Origin: Mycetocola lacteus
GTDB lineage: Bacteria; Actinomycetota; Actinomycetes; Actinomycetales; Microbacteriaceae
Length of the DNA stretch: 64,000 bases
Assembly: GCF_003667575.1 (NCBI RefSeq)
Contig: NZ_RCUY01000009.1
Coordinates: 62,001-126,000 of the forward strand
Direction of reading: 5' to 3'
Positions 31,601 through 38,457 of this stretch are shown piece after piece. The notes under the pieces were generated by a model. The model saw only the letters and a program-made list of their open reading frames with translations. It was not told the DNA's origin and searched no databases. How positions within the stretch are numbered: the first letter of the stretch is position 1; every line of letters begins with the position of its first letter. The position numbers and the translations under genes were made by a program.

Positions 31601-31788
31601 AGGTCCAGTGGACCTACCGGGTCAGCAACACCGGTGCACTCCCGATCGAGAACATCTCGGTCCTCGATAACAAGCTTGCGGCGAACGCCGTGAACTGCCC
31701 CGCCGCGAACACCCGCGACGATGGCACCCGATTCCTCGCAGCCGGCGCGTCCATGACGTGCTGGGCGCGTGGATCCCTCACCCCGTAG
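28693..31788 (+). CDS. Secreted VWA-domain surface protein with tandem Ig-like/prealbumin-like repeats
   Basis: The 1031-residue protein starts with a signal peptide (MKNRNFRIATAATVALALIV), then an Ala/Pro/Thr-rich stalk to about residue 110. A von Willebrand A domain spans ~290-498, with the MIDAS motif DLSSS near 301 and TDG in LVLTDGAPTF. Prealbumin-like/DUF5979-type modules follow (~500-930), and one last domain reads QWTYRVSNTGALPIENISV. The chain ends right after this domain (GASMTCWARGSLTP): no LPxTG motif or membrane helix. GTG 28693 with AAAGGAA upstream fits better than ATG 28672. It is the first gene of the SipW locus and a likely adhesin or fibre tip. Confidence 0.82.
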   Translation: MKNRNFRIATAATVALALIVGGASLSAYAASGAATPEAAPSEAALAVTANENIRAVDDAPAQTPAPQIGTEAPAAQPTRPAETTAPAAAPTPGTASTTAPETPAETGSKGTVESARTPLAGESLVADAGVVTPLAAPTVVPPGSKAVINVQVGGTRTAGGVVGPQPGVGLRLVTHSGGPSNTLYAPWATCTSDADGNCAILVPSNFTFPRNSNAPWVALQSTPAGVFSITMTRTGTQNTAVSTPYAFQTSSGDYAQGKITKYPAVGSSDSSVALNSTGIFQTSQDNPALAPKCGLNIGLLVDLSSSLSGSQAALRTATTGFVDALTGTPTRLGIWTFGTTSPAAGSANTNSEMVSLATPQSAAPIRTKANGLTVPSDSGTNWDAGLRAITSSNEALDLVLVLTDGAPTFRLSTGGALNGVGNNTTVADIEAAVFSANALKAKGTTVMALGIGSAFTAANIENLKSISGTREGVDYLKVADYSALNAQLKALAGAQCDGTINVTKTVKTAANPAGSPASGWTLNVDDAASKNVAPASAVTGSTGVASFKVNNLSIGTPRPITIAETQQPGYVLEQQGGKNAVCTRADTKAAVTVTNVGATGFTVDAIANTSISCQLVNKEVTATVTVTKKWVVNGQNFAHGSQPFGAASYTLNGAAARTDFGTKQTGFTAGQSVTLAEPVPTQIPSGCRLLGVDGQETRVLVVGDNAFQLTNRFECTSTLQLNKVVRGGTAQPSDFTLKATPGGTGTSGVSVAVTPGTVVLSESGGPSEYRPVVAAGTTLVPGAVGSWVCERDSGSGFGGIADGRNGSITVGWGDKLRCTVTNEAATLSLSKVVLNGTDTNAVPGNWTLSALTKPSDGPIRGFYATGSARPTAIPVTIAPDREYTLSEIGLVNGFVRASLICDDGTRTFTPENDTIRVAANTSLHCEFTNAAVPKLTIVKTGWELSEIIPGTGPIGSPVIDTTIPRPTGSQVQWTYRVSNTGALPIENISVLDNKLAANAVNCPAANTRDDGTRFLAAGASMTCWARGSLTP

Positions 31789-31847
31789 TCACACAGAACC
31801 ACTGCTACACCTCCACCTTCTGCAACACCTCACATAAAGGAATCATC

Positions 31848-32468
31848 ATGAAGATCTCAACTCGCGGTATCGTCGCCGGCGCTCTGGGCCTCGGGCTCCT
31901 GGCCGGTGGCAGCACGTTCGCTCTCTGGAGCTCCACCACCGACGCCGACGCCGGCAAGATCAACACCGGTAACCTGCACGTTGCCGTGGCCGGTGCCCCG
32001 GTCTGGACCGACGTGTCGGCCGATGTGGCCGGTGCACCGGTTGCCATTCCCGACGCCACCAAGTTCAAGACCGTCCCCGGGGACACTCTGAACCGCACCC
32101 AGAACATCGATGTCACCCTGGCCGGTGACAACATCAACGCCACCCTCAACGTGACCTCCAGTGCGCTGAGCGCCCTGGATGCCGAGGGTGCGGCCAAGGC
32201 CGGAACCGGCGGGCTGAGCGCGACCTACATCGTGCTCGACAAGAACGGTCAGGCCGTCCCGCTGGTAGGCGGGGCCCCCTCGGCCAAGACCACACTGGGA
32301 ACCCCGGTGACCCTCAAGGTACCCAAGAACGCCGGCACCACCCCGGACACCTACACCGTGAAGATCGAGCTGGCTTTTGACAAGACCGCAACCGACCTCA
32401 CCTACGCCAACGCGCAGGCGGTCCTGGGCAACGTCAACTTCTCGCTCGAGCAGAGCACCCGAGGCTAG
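31848..32468 (+). CDS. SipW-dependent exported protein, TasA/CalY-like (fibre subunit candidate 1)
   Basis: The 206-residue protein has the alternate-type signal peptide: short basic start (MKISTRG), hydrophobic core GIVAGALGLGLLAGGS and then TFALWSS, where SipW-type peptidases cut. The rest is a beta-rich, Asn/Thr/Val-rich domain (KINTGNLHVAV, DTLNRTQNIDVTLAGDN) like TasA/camelysin relatives that form extracellular fibres. ATG 31848 has AAAGGA seven bases upstream; a longer frame from 31758 lacks a signal peptide. It lies 59 bases after the VWA gene and upstream of the matching peptidase. Fibre formation is inferred from family resemblance. Confidence 0.8.
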   Translation: MKISTRGIVAGALGLGLLAGGSTFALWSSTTDADAGKINTGNLHVAVAGAPVWTDVSADVAGAPVAIPDATKFKTVPGDTLNRTQNIDVTLAGDNINATLNVTSSALSALDAEGAAKAGTGGLSATYIVLDKNGQAVPLVGGAPSAKTTLGTPVTLKVPKNAGTTPDTYTVKIELAFDKTATDLTYANAQAVLGNVNFSLEQSTRG

Positions 32469-32543
32469 TTCCTCCCTCGGTGGGGTGGGCGCACCCCCTG
32501 CCCACCCCACCGCAGCATTCCCCACAGTTGAAAGGCCTCACCC

Positions 32544-33308
32544 ATGAAACGCACCCTTGCCGCCGTCACTGCGCTGGCTCTCGGAGCGACCCTCGGCACC
32601 GCCGGCGCCGCGACCTGGGCGCTCTGGTCACAGCAGACCTCAGTGCACGACGCCGTGACGATCGGCTACGCGGGATTCGCCGTCGGCAACCCCGGTGCCA
32701 CCCCCGCACAGATGGACCGTGCCTTCGAGCCGCAGACCGCGGTCACCTGGTCGGCCAACAACGCCGAGGGTGGTAATCCGATCACCGCCCTGCAAACCAA
32801 AAACTTCGCCGACGCGGTAATCCGGATAGACGGACAGTCCCAGGGTAATCGTGGCCTCGCATACGACCTGCGAGGTGCCCACATCGTTGGCGGGGACGAC
32901 TCGAGCCTGGTTGATGGCGTGCGCGTTCGGATCGTGCGAGCCGGCACGCCCGCGGGATGCGCACCCGCCCTGAACGCCGACACGGGCACCCTCTATGAGG
33001 GCGCTCTGTCCGCGGCCCGGATTCCCGCCCGCGAACTCGTCTCCTCCGCCTACAGCACGGCCGGATGGGACACCCCGGAACGGGAGTTCCTGTGCCTGCG
33101 ACTGAGTCGCCCGGTTGCCCTGAACACCACCTACACCAACATCGGCTCGGCAACCGGAACGTACACCAACCCGGAGACCGGCGCCCAGGTGAGCGTCTCG
33201 GACGAGGACCGCTGGTCGATCGGACTGGGATATGACACCCGGGCGTTCCAGGCGACCTTCTCCCTGGACTTCGGGTTCGAGACCTTCCGCGGTCGGTTTG
33301 CCGGATAA
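32544..33308 (+). CDS. SipW-dependent exported protein, second candidate subunit
   Basis: This 254-residue protein has the same kind of leader: MKRTLAAVTALALGATLGTA followed by ATWALWSQQ, matching the ALWS cleavage block of the previous gene. The mature part differs: it is larger, with YAGFAVGNPGA, three cysteines (paired cysteines possible: PAGCAPAL, REFLCLRL) and a beta-rich C-terminus (YDTRAFQATFSLDFGFETF). A GAAAGG ribosome site precedes the ATG. It may be a minor or capping subunit, or a separate exported protein processed by the same peptidase, whose gene starts 6 bases after its stop. Confidence 0.75.
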   Translation: MKRTLAAVTALALGATLGTAGAATWALWSQQTSVHDAVTIGYAGFAVGNPGATPAQMDRAFEPQTAVTWSANNAEGGNPITALQTKNFADAVIRIDGQSQGNRGLAYDLRGAHIVGGDDSSLVDGVRVRIVRAGTPAGCAPALNADTGTLYEGALSAARIPARELVSSAYSTAGWDTPEREFLCLRLSRPVALNTTYTNIGSATGTYTNPETGAQVSVSDEDRWSIGLGYDTRAFQATFSLDFGFETFRGRFAG

Positions 33309-33314
33309 CGCATC

Positions 33315-33905
33315 ATGTCCATCCTGATCACACCCACCGAGCCGGAGACGGATCACGTCGATGCCAACCGGAACCACGCCTCGCGCGGCTTCTGGTTCGG
33401 AGTGTGGCGGGGCGCCGGGGCGGTGCTCCTCGCCGTGCTGATCCTGATCAGCGCCGCGGTCACCGTGGTGCCGCTGATCATCGGGGCAGTGCCCCTCACC
33501 GTACTGACCGGGTCGATGCAGCCCACGATTCGCCCCGGTGACGTCGTGGTGTCGACCCCGGTCCAGGCAGCCCAGCTGAGCGTGGGGGACGTGGTCACCT
33601 TCCAGCCCATCTCCGATGACCCCACCCTGATCACCCACCGTATTCGCTCGATGAGCGCGGGAGACTCGGGCGTGCGGCTAATCACCCGCGGGGATGCCAA
33701 CGGCGCGGATGATCCCGAAATCAGTGCCGATCAGGTCCGCGGACGTGTGCTCTACACCGTGCCGTACGTGGGCTGGGTCACCAACCTGGTCGGCGGCAAC
33801 GTTCGCGGCCCCCTCATTACCCTCGCCGGCCTGGGACTGGTCGGCTACGCAGTCTTCACCCTCGTGCGTCGTCCCCGCGGCGCCACCGAAAGGAACACAC
33901 CATGA
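33315..33905 (+). CDS. sipW: Signal peptidase I, SipW/ER type (Ser/His)
   Basis: The 196-residue membrane protease has an N-terminal helix (~33-60) followed by TGSMQPTIRPGDVVV with the catalytic Ser67. The general-base position is a histidine, His108 in LITHRIRSM, instead of the lysine of ordinary bacterial LepB; this is the ER/archaeal type to which SipW belongs. DVVTFQP and ITRGDANGADD complete the fold, and a C-terminal helix (ITLAGLGLVGYAVFTLV) anchors the other end. Set between its likely substrates, it should process the ALWS-type leaders of the two preceding proteins. The stop overlaps the next ATG by four bases. Confidence 0.9.
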   Translation: MSILITPTEPETDHVDANRNHASRGFWFGVWRGAGAVLLAVLILISAAVTVVPLIIGAVPLTVLTGSMQPTIRPGDVVVSTPVQAAQLSVGDVVTFQPISDDPTLITHRIRSMSAGDSGVRLITRGDANGADDPEISADQVRGRVLYTVPYVGWVTNLVGGNVRGPLITLAGLGLVGYAVFTLVRRPRGATERNTP

Positions 33906-34645
33906 AACGGATCACCGTTGCCGCCGTCGCGGGCGCACTCGCCCTCACGGTTGCGGGTCCCGCGCTCGGCGCGCAGGCGGCCGATGAGATTGGGCTCTCC
34001 TGGGATGGAAGTTCGGGATTCGCCGCGGAACTTGACCGCCCGGTGTTTGTGACACCGCGCGTGGTTCCGGGTGACTCCGATGCGCGTTCGTTTGTGGTGC
34101 GCAACCAGGGCGACACCGCCGCGGTACTCACCGCCAAGATCGTCAACGTACGCCTCACCGGAAACCCCGCGGATGAGTACTACCGTGATTTCACCGTCAA
34201 CAGCCTCCCGGTGATCGACCGTTATGGCACGGACACCACGATCCTCACCACCCGCGTTCAGCCCGGCGGCACCGCGACCGTCAACCTCGACTACGACCTG
34301 CCCGAGGCTGCGATCACCGGCAACTATCCGGTGGCCAGCGATCAGGCCGTGTCGGTCGCGTTTGATGTGCGATTGACCCTGGCAGGAGAGAGCCGAATCG
34401 ACGGACCCACCACGAGCCCGACCCCGACACCGACTGCTCCCACACTTTCACCCACTCCGTCCGCTCCGGGCGCGGCCACCCAGCCCCCCGCGGCCGGACC
34501 GCCGGCCGCAGCCGGCCCCGGAACGCTGGTACGCACCGGCGCCGAAGGATGGCCGCTGATTGCCGCAGTCGGCGCGCTGCTCGCCGGTGGCGGTCTGGCG
34601 CTGCGACGCAAAATGAACGGTGCCGGCACCGGCCGCACCCCCTAG
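33902..34645 (+). CDS. Secreted cell-surface protein with LVRTG-type C-terminal sorting-like tail
   Basis: The 247-residue protein has a conventional signal peptide ending near ALGAQA, a beta-sandwich domain (~30-160: RPVFVTPRVVPGDSDARSFV, VRNQGDTAAVLTAKIVNV), then a Thr/Pro/Ala-rich stalk (~165-205). The C-terminus is LVRTG, a hydrophobic stretch (PLIAAVGALLAGGGLAL) and RRK. This is the layout of sortase substrates, with LVRTG in place of LPxTG. No sortase gene is in the window. It overlaps sipW by four bases and is the last gene of the locus; a wall anchor for the fibre would fit but is inference. Confidence 0.78.
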   Translation: MKRITVAAVAGALALTVAGPALGAQAADEIGLSWDGSSGFAAELDRPVFVTPRVVPGDSDARSFVVRNQGDTAAVLTAKIVNVRLTGNPADEYYRDFTVNSLPVIDRYGTDTTILTTRVQPGGTATVNLDYDLPEAAITGNYPVASDQAVSVAFDVRLTLAGESRIDGPTTSPTPTPTAPTLSPTPSAPGAATQPPAAGPPAAAGPGTLVRTGAEGWPLIAAVGALLAGGGLALRRKMNGAGTGRTP

Positions 34646-34649
34646 ACCA

Positions 34650-34700
34650 CCGCAGGCGGTGATCCGTGGTCGTCATGGGTCCCGACTCACCGCCTGCGGG
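34650..34700 (+). other. Inverted repeat after the surface operon
   Basis: CCGCAGGCGGTGA (34650-34662) and its exact complement (34688-34700) form a 13-bp stem with a 25-base loop immediately after the operon's stop codon. It may help termination or protect the mRNA 3' end, together with the next hairpin. Confidence 0.55.
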
Positions 34701-34706
34701 GAACTC

Positions 34707-34745
34707 CGCCCCCTTCGACCCCTGTCGGAGGGGGCGGTTTGTTTA
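34707..34745 (+). terminator. Terminator of the surface operon
   Basis: A 14-bp stem (CCGCCCCCTTCGAC with GTCGGAGGGGGCGG, one G-U pair), a 4-base CCCT loop and TTTGTTT make a textbook intrinsic terminator. Confidence 0.9.
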
Positions 34746-34797
34746 ACTCCGACGCGCGACGGGTCGACCCGTGTTGGAGGGGGCGGTTTGTTTAACC
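34728..34797 (+). repeat. 21-bp direct repeat from a duplicated terminator arm
   Basis: The terminator's right arm and T-tract (GGAGGGGGCGG through TTTAAC, 34728-34748) recurs exactly at 34777-34797, 49 bases on, without its left arm but next to a palindrome ACGGGTCGACCCGT. It is probably a small local duplication. Confidence 0.7.
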
Positions 34798-34914
34798 CGG
34801 GCTTGCCCCCGCGCGCATGCCGGATCCGGAATCGGGTCGGGGATAGGCTGGACACACCGGTCATCCACCCCACACCACAAGTGTTGAGCGCGCGGCCGAG
34901 GCAAGGAGCACACA

Positions 34915-36060
34915 ATGAATCCGTCCAAGACCACCGCGTCCACCACCACATCCAACGCCGCCGAACGCACCCAGATCGACCAGATCACCCACACGCTGGA
35001 ATCCCTGGCGCGCGATCCCGCCAGTGTCGGCGTCGCGGGTCGCATTCCCGGCTCGGCCCTCGCCCTGGCCGGACTCACCCCCGCCGGGGAGCGTATCGAT
35101 TTTCTGCACGGACGCACGGCCCTGGAGGAATTTGGGCCCGAGATCTCCCGTCCGCTCGCCGCCGAGCACCGGTTCGATTTCGCCTCGCTCTCCAAGCTCT
35201 TTGTGTCGGTGTTGGCGCTCAGCGTGGTGGAATCGGGGCTGGTGGATCCAGACGCCCCAATCGGCGAGGTCCTCGGTGATGCGCTACATCGCGATGCCCG
35301 CCGGATCACCCTGATGAACCTCCTGGCACACGATTCGGGCCTCCCGGCTAATACCCGGTTCTGGGAGCAGGATCCGGGTGCCGACGCCCTTTGGGCGCAC
35401 GTCCTGGGAACCGTCCCGGTGCGGGCACCGGGGGAGGCTCACGAGTACTCCTGCATCGGCTACAACATCCTGGGGCGAATCCTGGAAACGGTGAGCGGGG
35501 ACGACCTGCCGACCCTGATGCGCACCCGCGTGCTGGAGCCGCTGGGCACCCGAGACACCGGGTATCACCCGATTGATCCGGGCCTCGCGGTGGCCACCGA
35601 GGAGCAGCCCGGTCGCGGCCTGGTGCAGGGGAGCGTGCACGACGAGCTGTCCTTCTTCCTCGGCAGGCCCAGTGGCAACTCGGGTCTGTTTGGTCCCGCC
35701 GATGATGCCCTCGCGCTCGGACGGATGATCCTGGCCGACGGACTCGGTGATCGTGGCCGTGTCCTTTCACCCGCCTCGGTTGCCCTGCTGGCCGCCCCAC
35801 AGATTTTTGGCACAAATGCGGCGGGTACCTTCGGTCAGGCCGTCGGCTTTCGAGTGCACGATGCCGAATTTATGGGTGCCGTCCCGGGCCTGGGACACAC
35901 CGGATTCACCGGCACCATGCTTGTGGTGGACCCCGTGCACAACAGCGCCGTGGCGCTCCTGACTAACCGCGTGCATCCGGGGCGCGCCCGGGCGAACGTG
36001 TTCGCCGTGCAGCGTCTGGCCAGTGAAACCGTGTGCCTTGCGGGTGTGACAGCGCGATAA
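34915..36060 (+). CDS. Beta-lactamase-fold serine hydrolase (class C/esterase family)
   Basis: The 381-residue protein has the SxxK motif at Ser91-Lys94 (FASLSKLF), followed by MNLLAHDSGLP, the family's 'LL.HTSGLP' block. The usual YSN triad position reads YSC (EYSCIGYNILG), so the Asn is replaced by Cys, and GHTGFTG supplies the HTG box near the end. No signal peptide is visible, so it is more likely a cytoplasmic esterase or peptidase than a secreted beta-lactamase. AAGGAG lies six bases before the ATG. A TetR gene follows in the same direction after 37 bases. Confidence 0.85.
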   Translation: MNPSKTTASTTTSNAAERTQIDQITHTLESLARDPASVGVAGRIPGSALALAGLTPAGERIDFLHGRTALEEFGPEISRPLAAEHRFDFASLSKLFVSVLALSVVESGLVDPDAPIGEVLGDALHRDARRITLMNLLAHDSGLPANTRFWEQDPGADALWAHVLGTVPVRAPGEAHEYSCIGYNILGRILETVSGDDLPTLMRTRVLEPLGTRDTGYHPIDPGLAVATEEQPGRGLVQGSVHDELSFFLGRPSGNSGLFGPADDALALGRMILADGLGDRGRVLSPASVALLAAPQIFGTNAAGTFGQAVGFRVHDAEFMGAVPGLGHTGFTGTMLVVDPVHNSAVALLTNRVHPGRARANVFAVQRLASETVCLAGVTAR

Positions 36061-36097
36061 TCGGAGGGTCAGGTCCGCCGTGCGATATTATGACAGG

Positions 36098-36700
36098 ATG
36101 AGTGACTCCACCCCGAAACCCCTCCGCGCCGACGCCGAACGCAACCGCGCGGTCCTCCTGAATGTCGCCGGGGAACTGTTCGCCGAACACGGCGTCGGGG
36201 GATCACTTGAGGATGTTGCGCGCCGCGCCGAGGTGGGTATCGGGACGCTCTATCGCCGCTTTCCCACGCGTGATGATCTGATCATCGCGCTGTATAGCGA
36301 ACAGCTGGAACACTTTGTGACGATTGCCAGCGACGCCGTGAACTTCGCCGACCGCGACGCCGCCCGCGCCTTCCGTGCGTTTGTGCACTACACAATCGAG
36401 CTGCAGTCGGCCGATCGCGGCTTCTCAGATGTCCTGCTGGATGGCTTCGGCGCGCCGCGAATCTTCGTGGATGAGCATGAGCTTATTCGCGCGGGAATCA
36501 CCGAGCTCTTCGATGCCGCCCGCGACGCCGGGGTCATTCGAGCGGATGTGTCGGAGCGCGACTTCCCAATGATCCTGCGCGCCACCGCACACCTGGCCGG
36601 CGCCCCCGAGCGCGCCGATGAGCTGGCGCGCCTCGCCGGGCTGCTGATTTCCGCACTGACCGGCGATTCCAGCATCCCGCTTCCCGCCGTCGAACGGTAA
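36098..36700 (+). CDS. TetR family transcriptional regulator
   Basis: The 200-residue protein starts with a TetR helix-turn-helix: NVAGELFAEHGVGGSLEDVARRAEVGIGTLYRRFPTRDDLI in the first 65 residues. A helical ligand domain with a C-terminal portion like TetR_C33 relatives follows. I chose ATG 36098; an upstream GTG at 36080 is possible but gives a non-family extension. It may regulate the preceding serine hydrolase gene. No operator palindrome was recognised in the 37-base gap. Confidence 0.88.
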   Translation: MSDSTPKPLRADAERNRAVLLNVAGELFAEHGVGGSLEDVARRAEVGIGTLYRRFPTRDDLIIALYSEQLEHFVTIASDAVNFADRDAARAFRAFVHYTIELQSADRGFSDVLLDGFGAPRIFVDEHELIRAGITELFDAARDAGVIRADVSERDFPMILRATAHLAGAPERADELARLAGLLISALTGDSSIPLPAVER

Positions 36701-36911
36701 CTAAGGGGAGCAGTAGCTCCGTGCGCCGCGACGCGCGCGGTGTGAAAATATGAGATCTCGCTATGGTCGTGTCGCAAAAACGGTGTTAGCCTGACGAAGC
36801 GGCGCACCCGCCGCGTTCCGTTTACACCCCTCCACTCCGTGGGGAGATGTGACGGGGTGGCCTCCGCTTAGCGGACTGCCATCATGGACCTACGGGGAGT
36901 GAAACACGGTT
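36701..36911 (+). promoter_or_regulatory. Leader region of the NlpC/P60 gene
   Basis: This 211-base gap starts A/T-rich (GTGTGAAAATATGAGATC) and has a possible -10 (TTAGCCT near 36786). After it comes a small perfect stem GCGGCG/CGCCGC (36799-36814) and further pairing around CCACTCCGTGGGG. About 110 bases of probable 5' UTR before a cell-wall hydrolase gene could hold regulation, but I could not match it to a known riboswitch. Confidence 0.3.
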
Positions 36912-38351
36912 ATGCGCTTTTCTAAACGCTGCGCGGTCATCTCGTTGACCTTTGCGCTCACCCTGGGCGGTGTGGGTTTTGCGGCCCCCGCCCTCGCCGA
37001 TCCCGGCACACCCACGGCACCGTCCTGGGATGACGTCGCCGCCGCGCGCGACGACGTGACCAAGTCGCAGGCGCAGGCCGCCGCGATCCAGACCACTATT
37101 CAGCAGCTCAGCGACGCCTCGGATGCGGCCGATGTGGCCACCCAGCAGGCCGCCGAGAAGCTGCAGATTGCCCGGCAGAAGGTTACCGAGACGCAGCAGC
37201 GTCTGGACGATCTGCACGCACGACTGGAAGCCGCAAAGTCCGATGACGAAAACGCGCGCAAGGCGCTCGGCTCGATCATCGCGCAGTTTGCCCGCGCCGG
37301 TGGTGGTACCGGTGTGAGCGCCGCCCTGCTCTCCGGAGGCAATAAGACCGACGGAAGTGACCTGCTGTACGAGCTGGGCACGATGGAGAAGCTCTCCAGC
37401 GGCCAGGCCGCCCTGCTTGACCGCGCCAAGCAGACCAGCAACCTGGTCTCCACCCTGGAAGATCAGACCAAGGCTGCGCAGGCAGAAAATGTGACCGCAC
37501 AGAAGGCCGCCGACGCCGCCTTCAAGACCGCGAACGATCGCGCCAATGCCGCTCAGGCCGCGGTGGATAACGCGCAGATTGAATCGGCCACGCTGAACGC
37601 CCAGCTCGCCTTCCTGCAGGACCGCAGTGCGAGCTTGGATAGCGCCTACGCCGCGGCGCAGGCTCAGGCCGCCGCGCTCAAGGCCCAGGCAGAGCAGGCC
37701 GCCCGGGATCGTGCGGCCGCCGAGAAGGCCGCCCGCGATGCCGCAGCCGCGGCCGCGGCGACTCGTCCGCCGACCACCACCCCGCCCGTCACCCGTCCGC
37801 CGGCAACCGGAGGCGGACACACCGGCGGTGGCAACACGGGCGGCGGTAACTCGGGCGGCGGTAACTCGGGTGGTGGTAACACCACTCCGCCGGTCACGAC
37901 GCCTCCGGTCACCACGCCGCCGGTGGGTGGCGGGGGAGGAGCGCCGGTGGGTCCGGCCGCCGCCGCGACCAGCGCCGTCAACTTCGCCTATGCCCAGCTG
38001 GGCAAGTGGTATGTCTTCGCCGGTGAGGGTCCCGACGTGTGGGACTGCTCGGGCCTGACTATGATCGCCTACCGCCAGGCGGGGATCAACATCGGATACC
38101 ACACGGTGGGTGCGCAGTACCGCCAGATGACCGCGGTGGGACGCCTGGTTCCGCGCTCCAGCGGACTGGTCCCCGGCGACCTGCTGTTCTACTCGCCGGG
38201 TGGCAACACCAACTCTCAGGTGATGTATCACATGGCCATCTACGTGGGTAACAACCAGATGATCGAGGCCCCCGAGCCCGGCAAGAAGGTTCAGCTGGTT
38301 CCGGTACGTACGCACAACCTGGTACAGAACGTCGGACGTCCGGCCGGATAG
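36912..38351 (+). CDS. Secreted NlpC/P60 peptidoglycan endopeptidase with coiled coil
   Basis: The 479-residue protein has a signal peptide (RCAVISLTFALTLGGVGFAA, cut near ALA-DPG). Two long heptad-like coiled-coil stretches (~35-125 and ~185-285, Ala/Gln/Lys-rich) follow, then a Pro/Thr/Gly linker with TGGGN/SGGGN repeats (~290-350). The C40 domain covers 354-479, with catalytic Cys379 (DCSGL) and His440 (MYHMAIYVG). It is built like RipA/RipC or PcsB-type hydrolases, where the coiled coil holds the enzyme inactive until FtsEX or another partner engages it. The start has GGGAG nearby. It likely cuts peptide stems during cell separation. Confidence 0.93.
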   Translation: MRFSKRCAVISLTFALTLGGVGFAAPALADPGTPTAPSWDDVAAARDDVTKSQAQAAAIQTTIQQLSDASDAADVATQQAAEKLQIARQKVTETQQRLDDLHARLEAAKSDDENARKALGSIIAQFARAGGGTGVSAALLSGGNKTDGSDLLYELGTMEKLSSGQAALLDRAKQTSNLVSTLEDQTKAAQAENVTAQKAADAAFKTANDRANAAQAAVDNAQIESATLNAQLAFLQDRSASLDSAYAAAQAQAAALKAQAEQAARDRAAAEKAARDAAAAAAATRPPTTTPPVTRPPATGGGHTGGGNTGGGNSGGGNSGGGNTTPPVTTPPVTTPPVGGGGGAPVGPAAAATSAVNFAYAQLGKWYVFAGEGPDVWDCSGLTMIAYRQAGINIGYHTVGAQYRQMTAVGRLVPRSSGLVPGDLLFYSPGGNTNSQVMYHMAIYVGNNQMIEAPEPGKKVQLVPVRTHNLVQNVGRPAG

Positions 38352-38365
38352 GCCCGCGCCACCAT

Positions 38366-38438
38366 ACAATTCGCGACGCCGGATTGGGCATATCGTTTTC
38401 GACACGAAACGGTTCCCGATTCGGCGTCGCCGCATTGT
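38366..38438 (+). terminator. Long inverted repeat between NlpC/P60 gene and alaA
   Basis: GCGACGCCGGATTGGG (38373-38388) pairs with CCCGATTCGGCGTCGC (38415-38430) with two wobble pairs. Outer ACAAT/ATTGT extends the stem, and an inner CGTTTTCG/CGAAACG may fold too. It is a strong structure likely to end the upstream transcript; it stops 8 bases before the alaA -10 box. Confidence 0.6.
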
Positions 38439-38445
38439 ACGGGCG

Positions 38446-38451
38446 TATAGT
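38446..38451 (+). promoter_or_regulatory. -10 box of alaA, probably leaderless
   Basis: TATAGT ends six bases before the GTG start of alaA, so transcription should begin at or beside the start codon. No good -35 match was found at the usual distance; that part of the promoter overlaps the long inverted repeat. Confidence 0.45.
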
Positions 38452-38457
38452 GGCAGT

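Noticed and set aside
36775-36911. ydaO-type c-di-AMP riboswitch before the NlpC/P60 gene
   Set aside because: Conserved core sequences and pseudoknot pairing could not be found.
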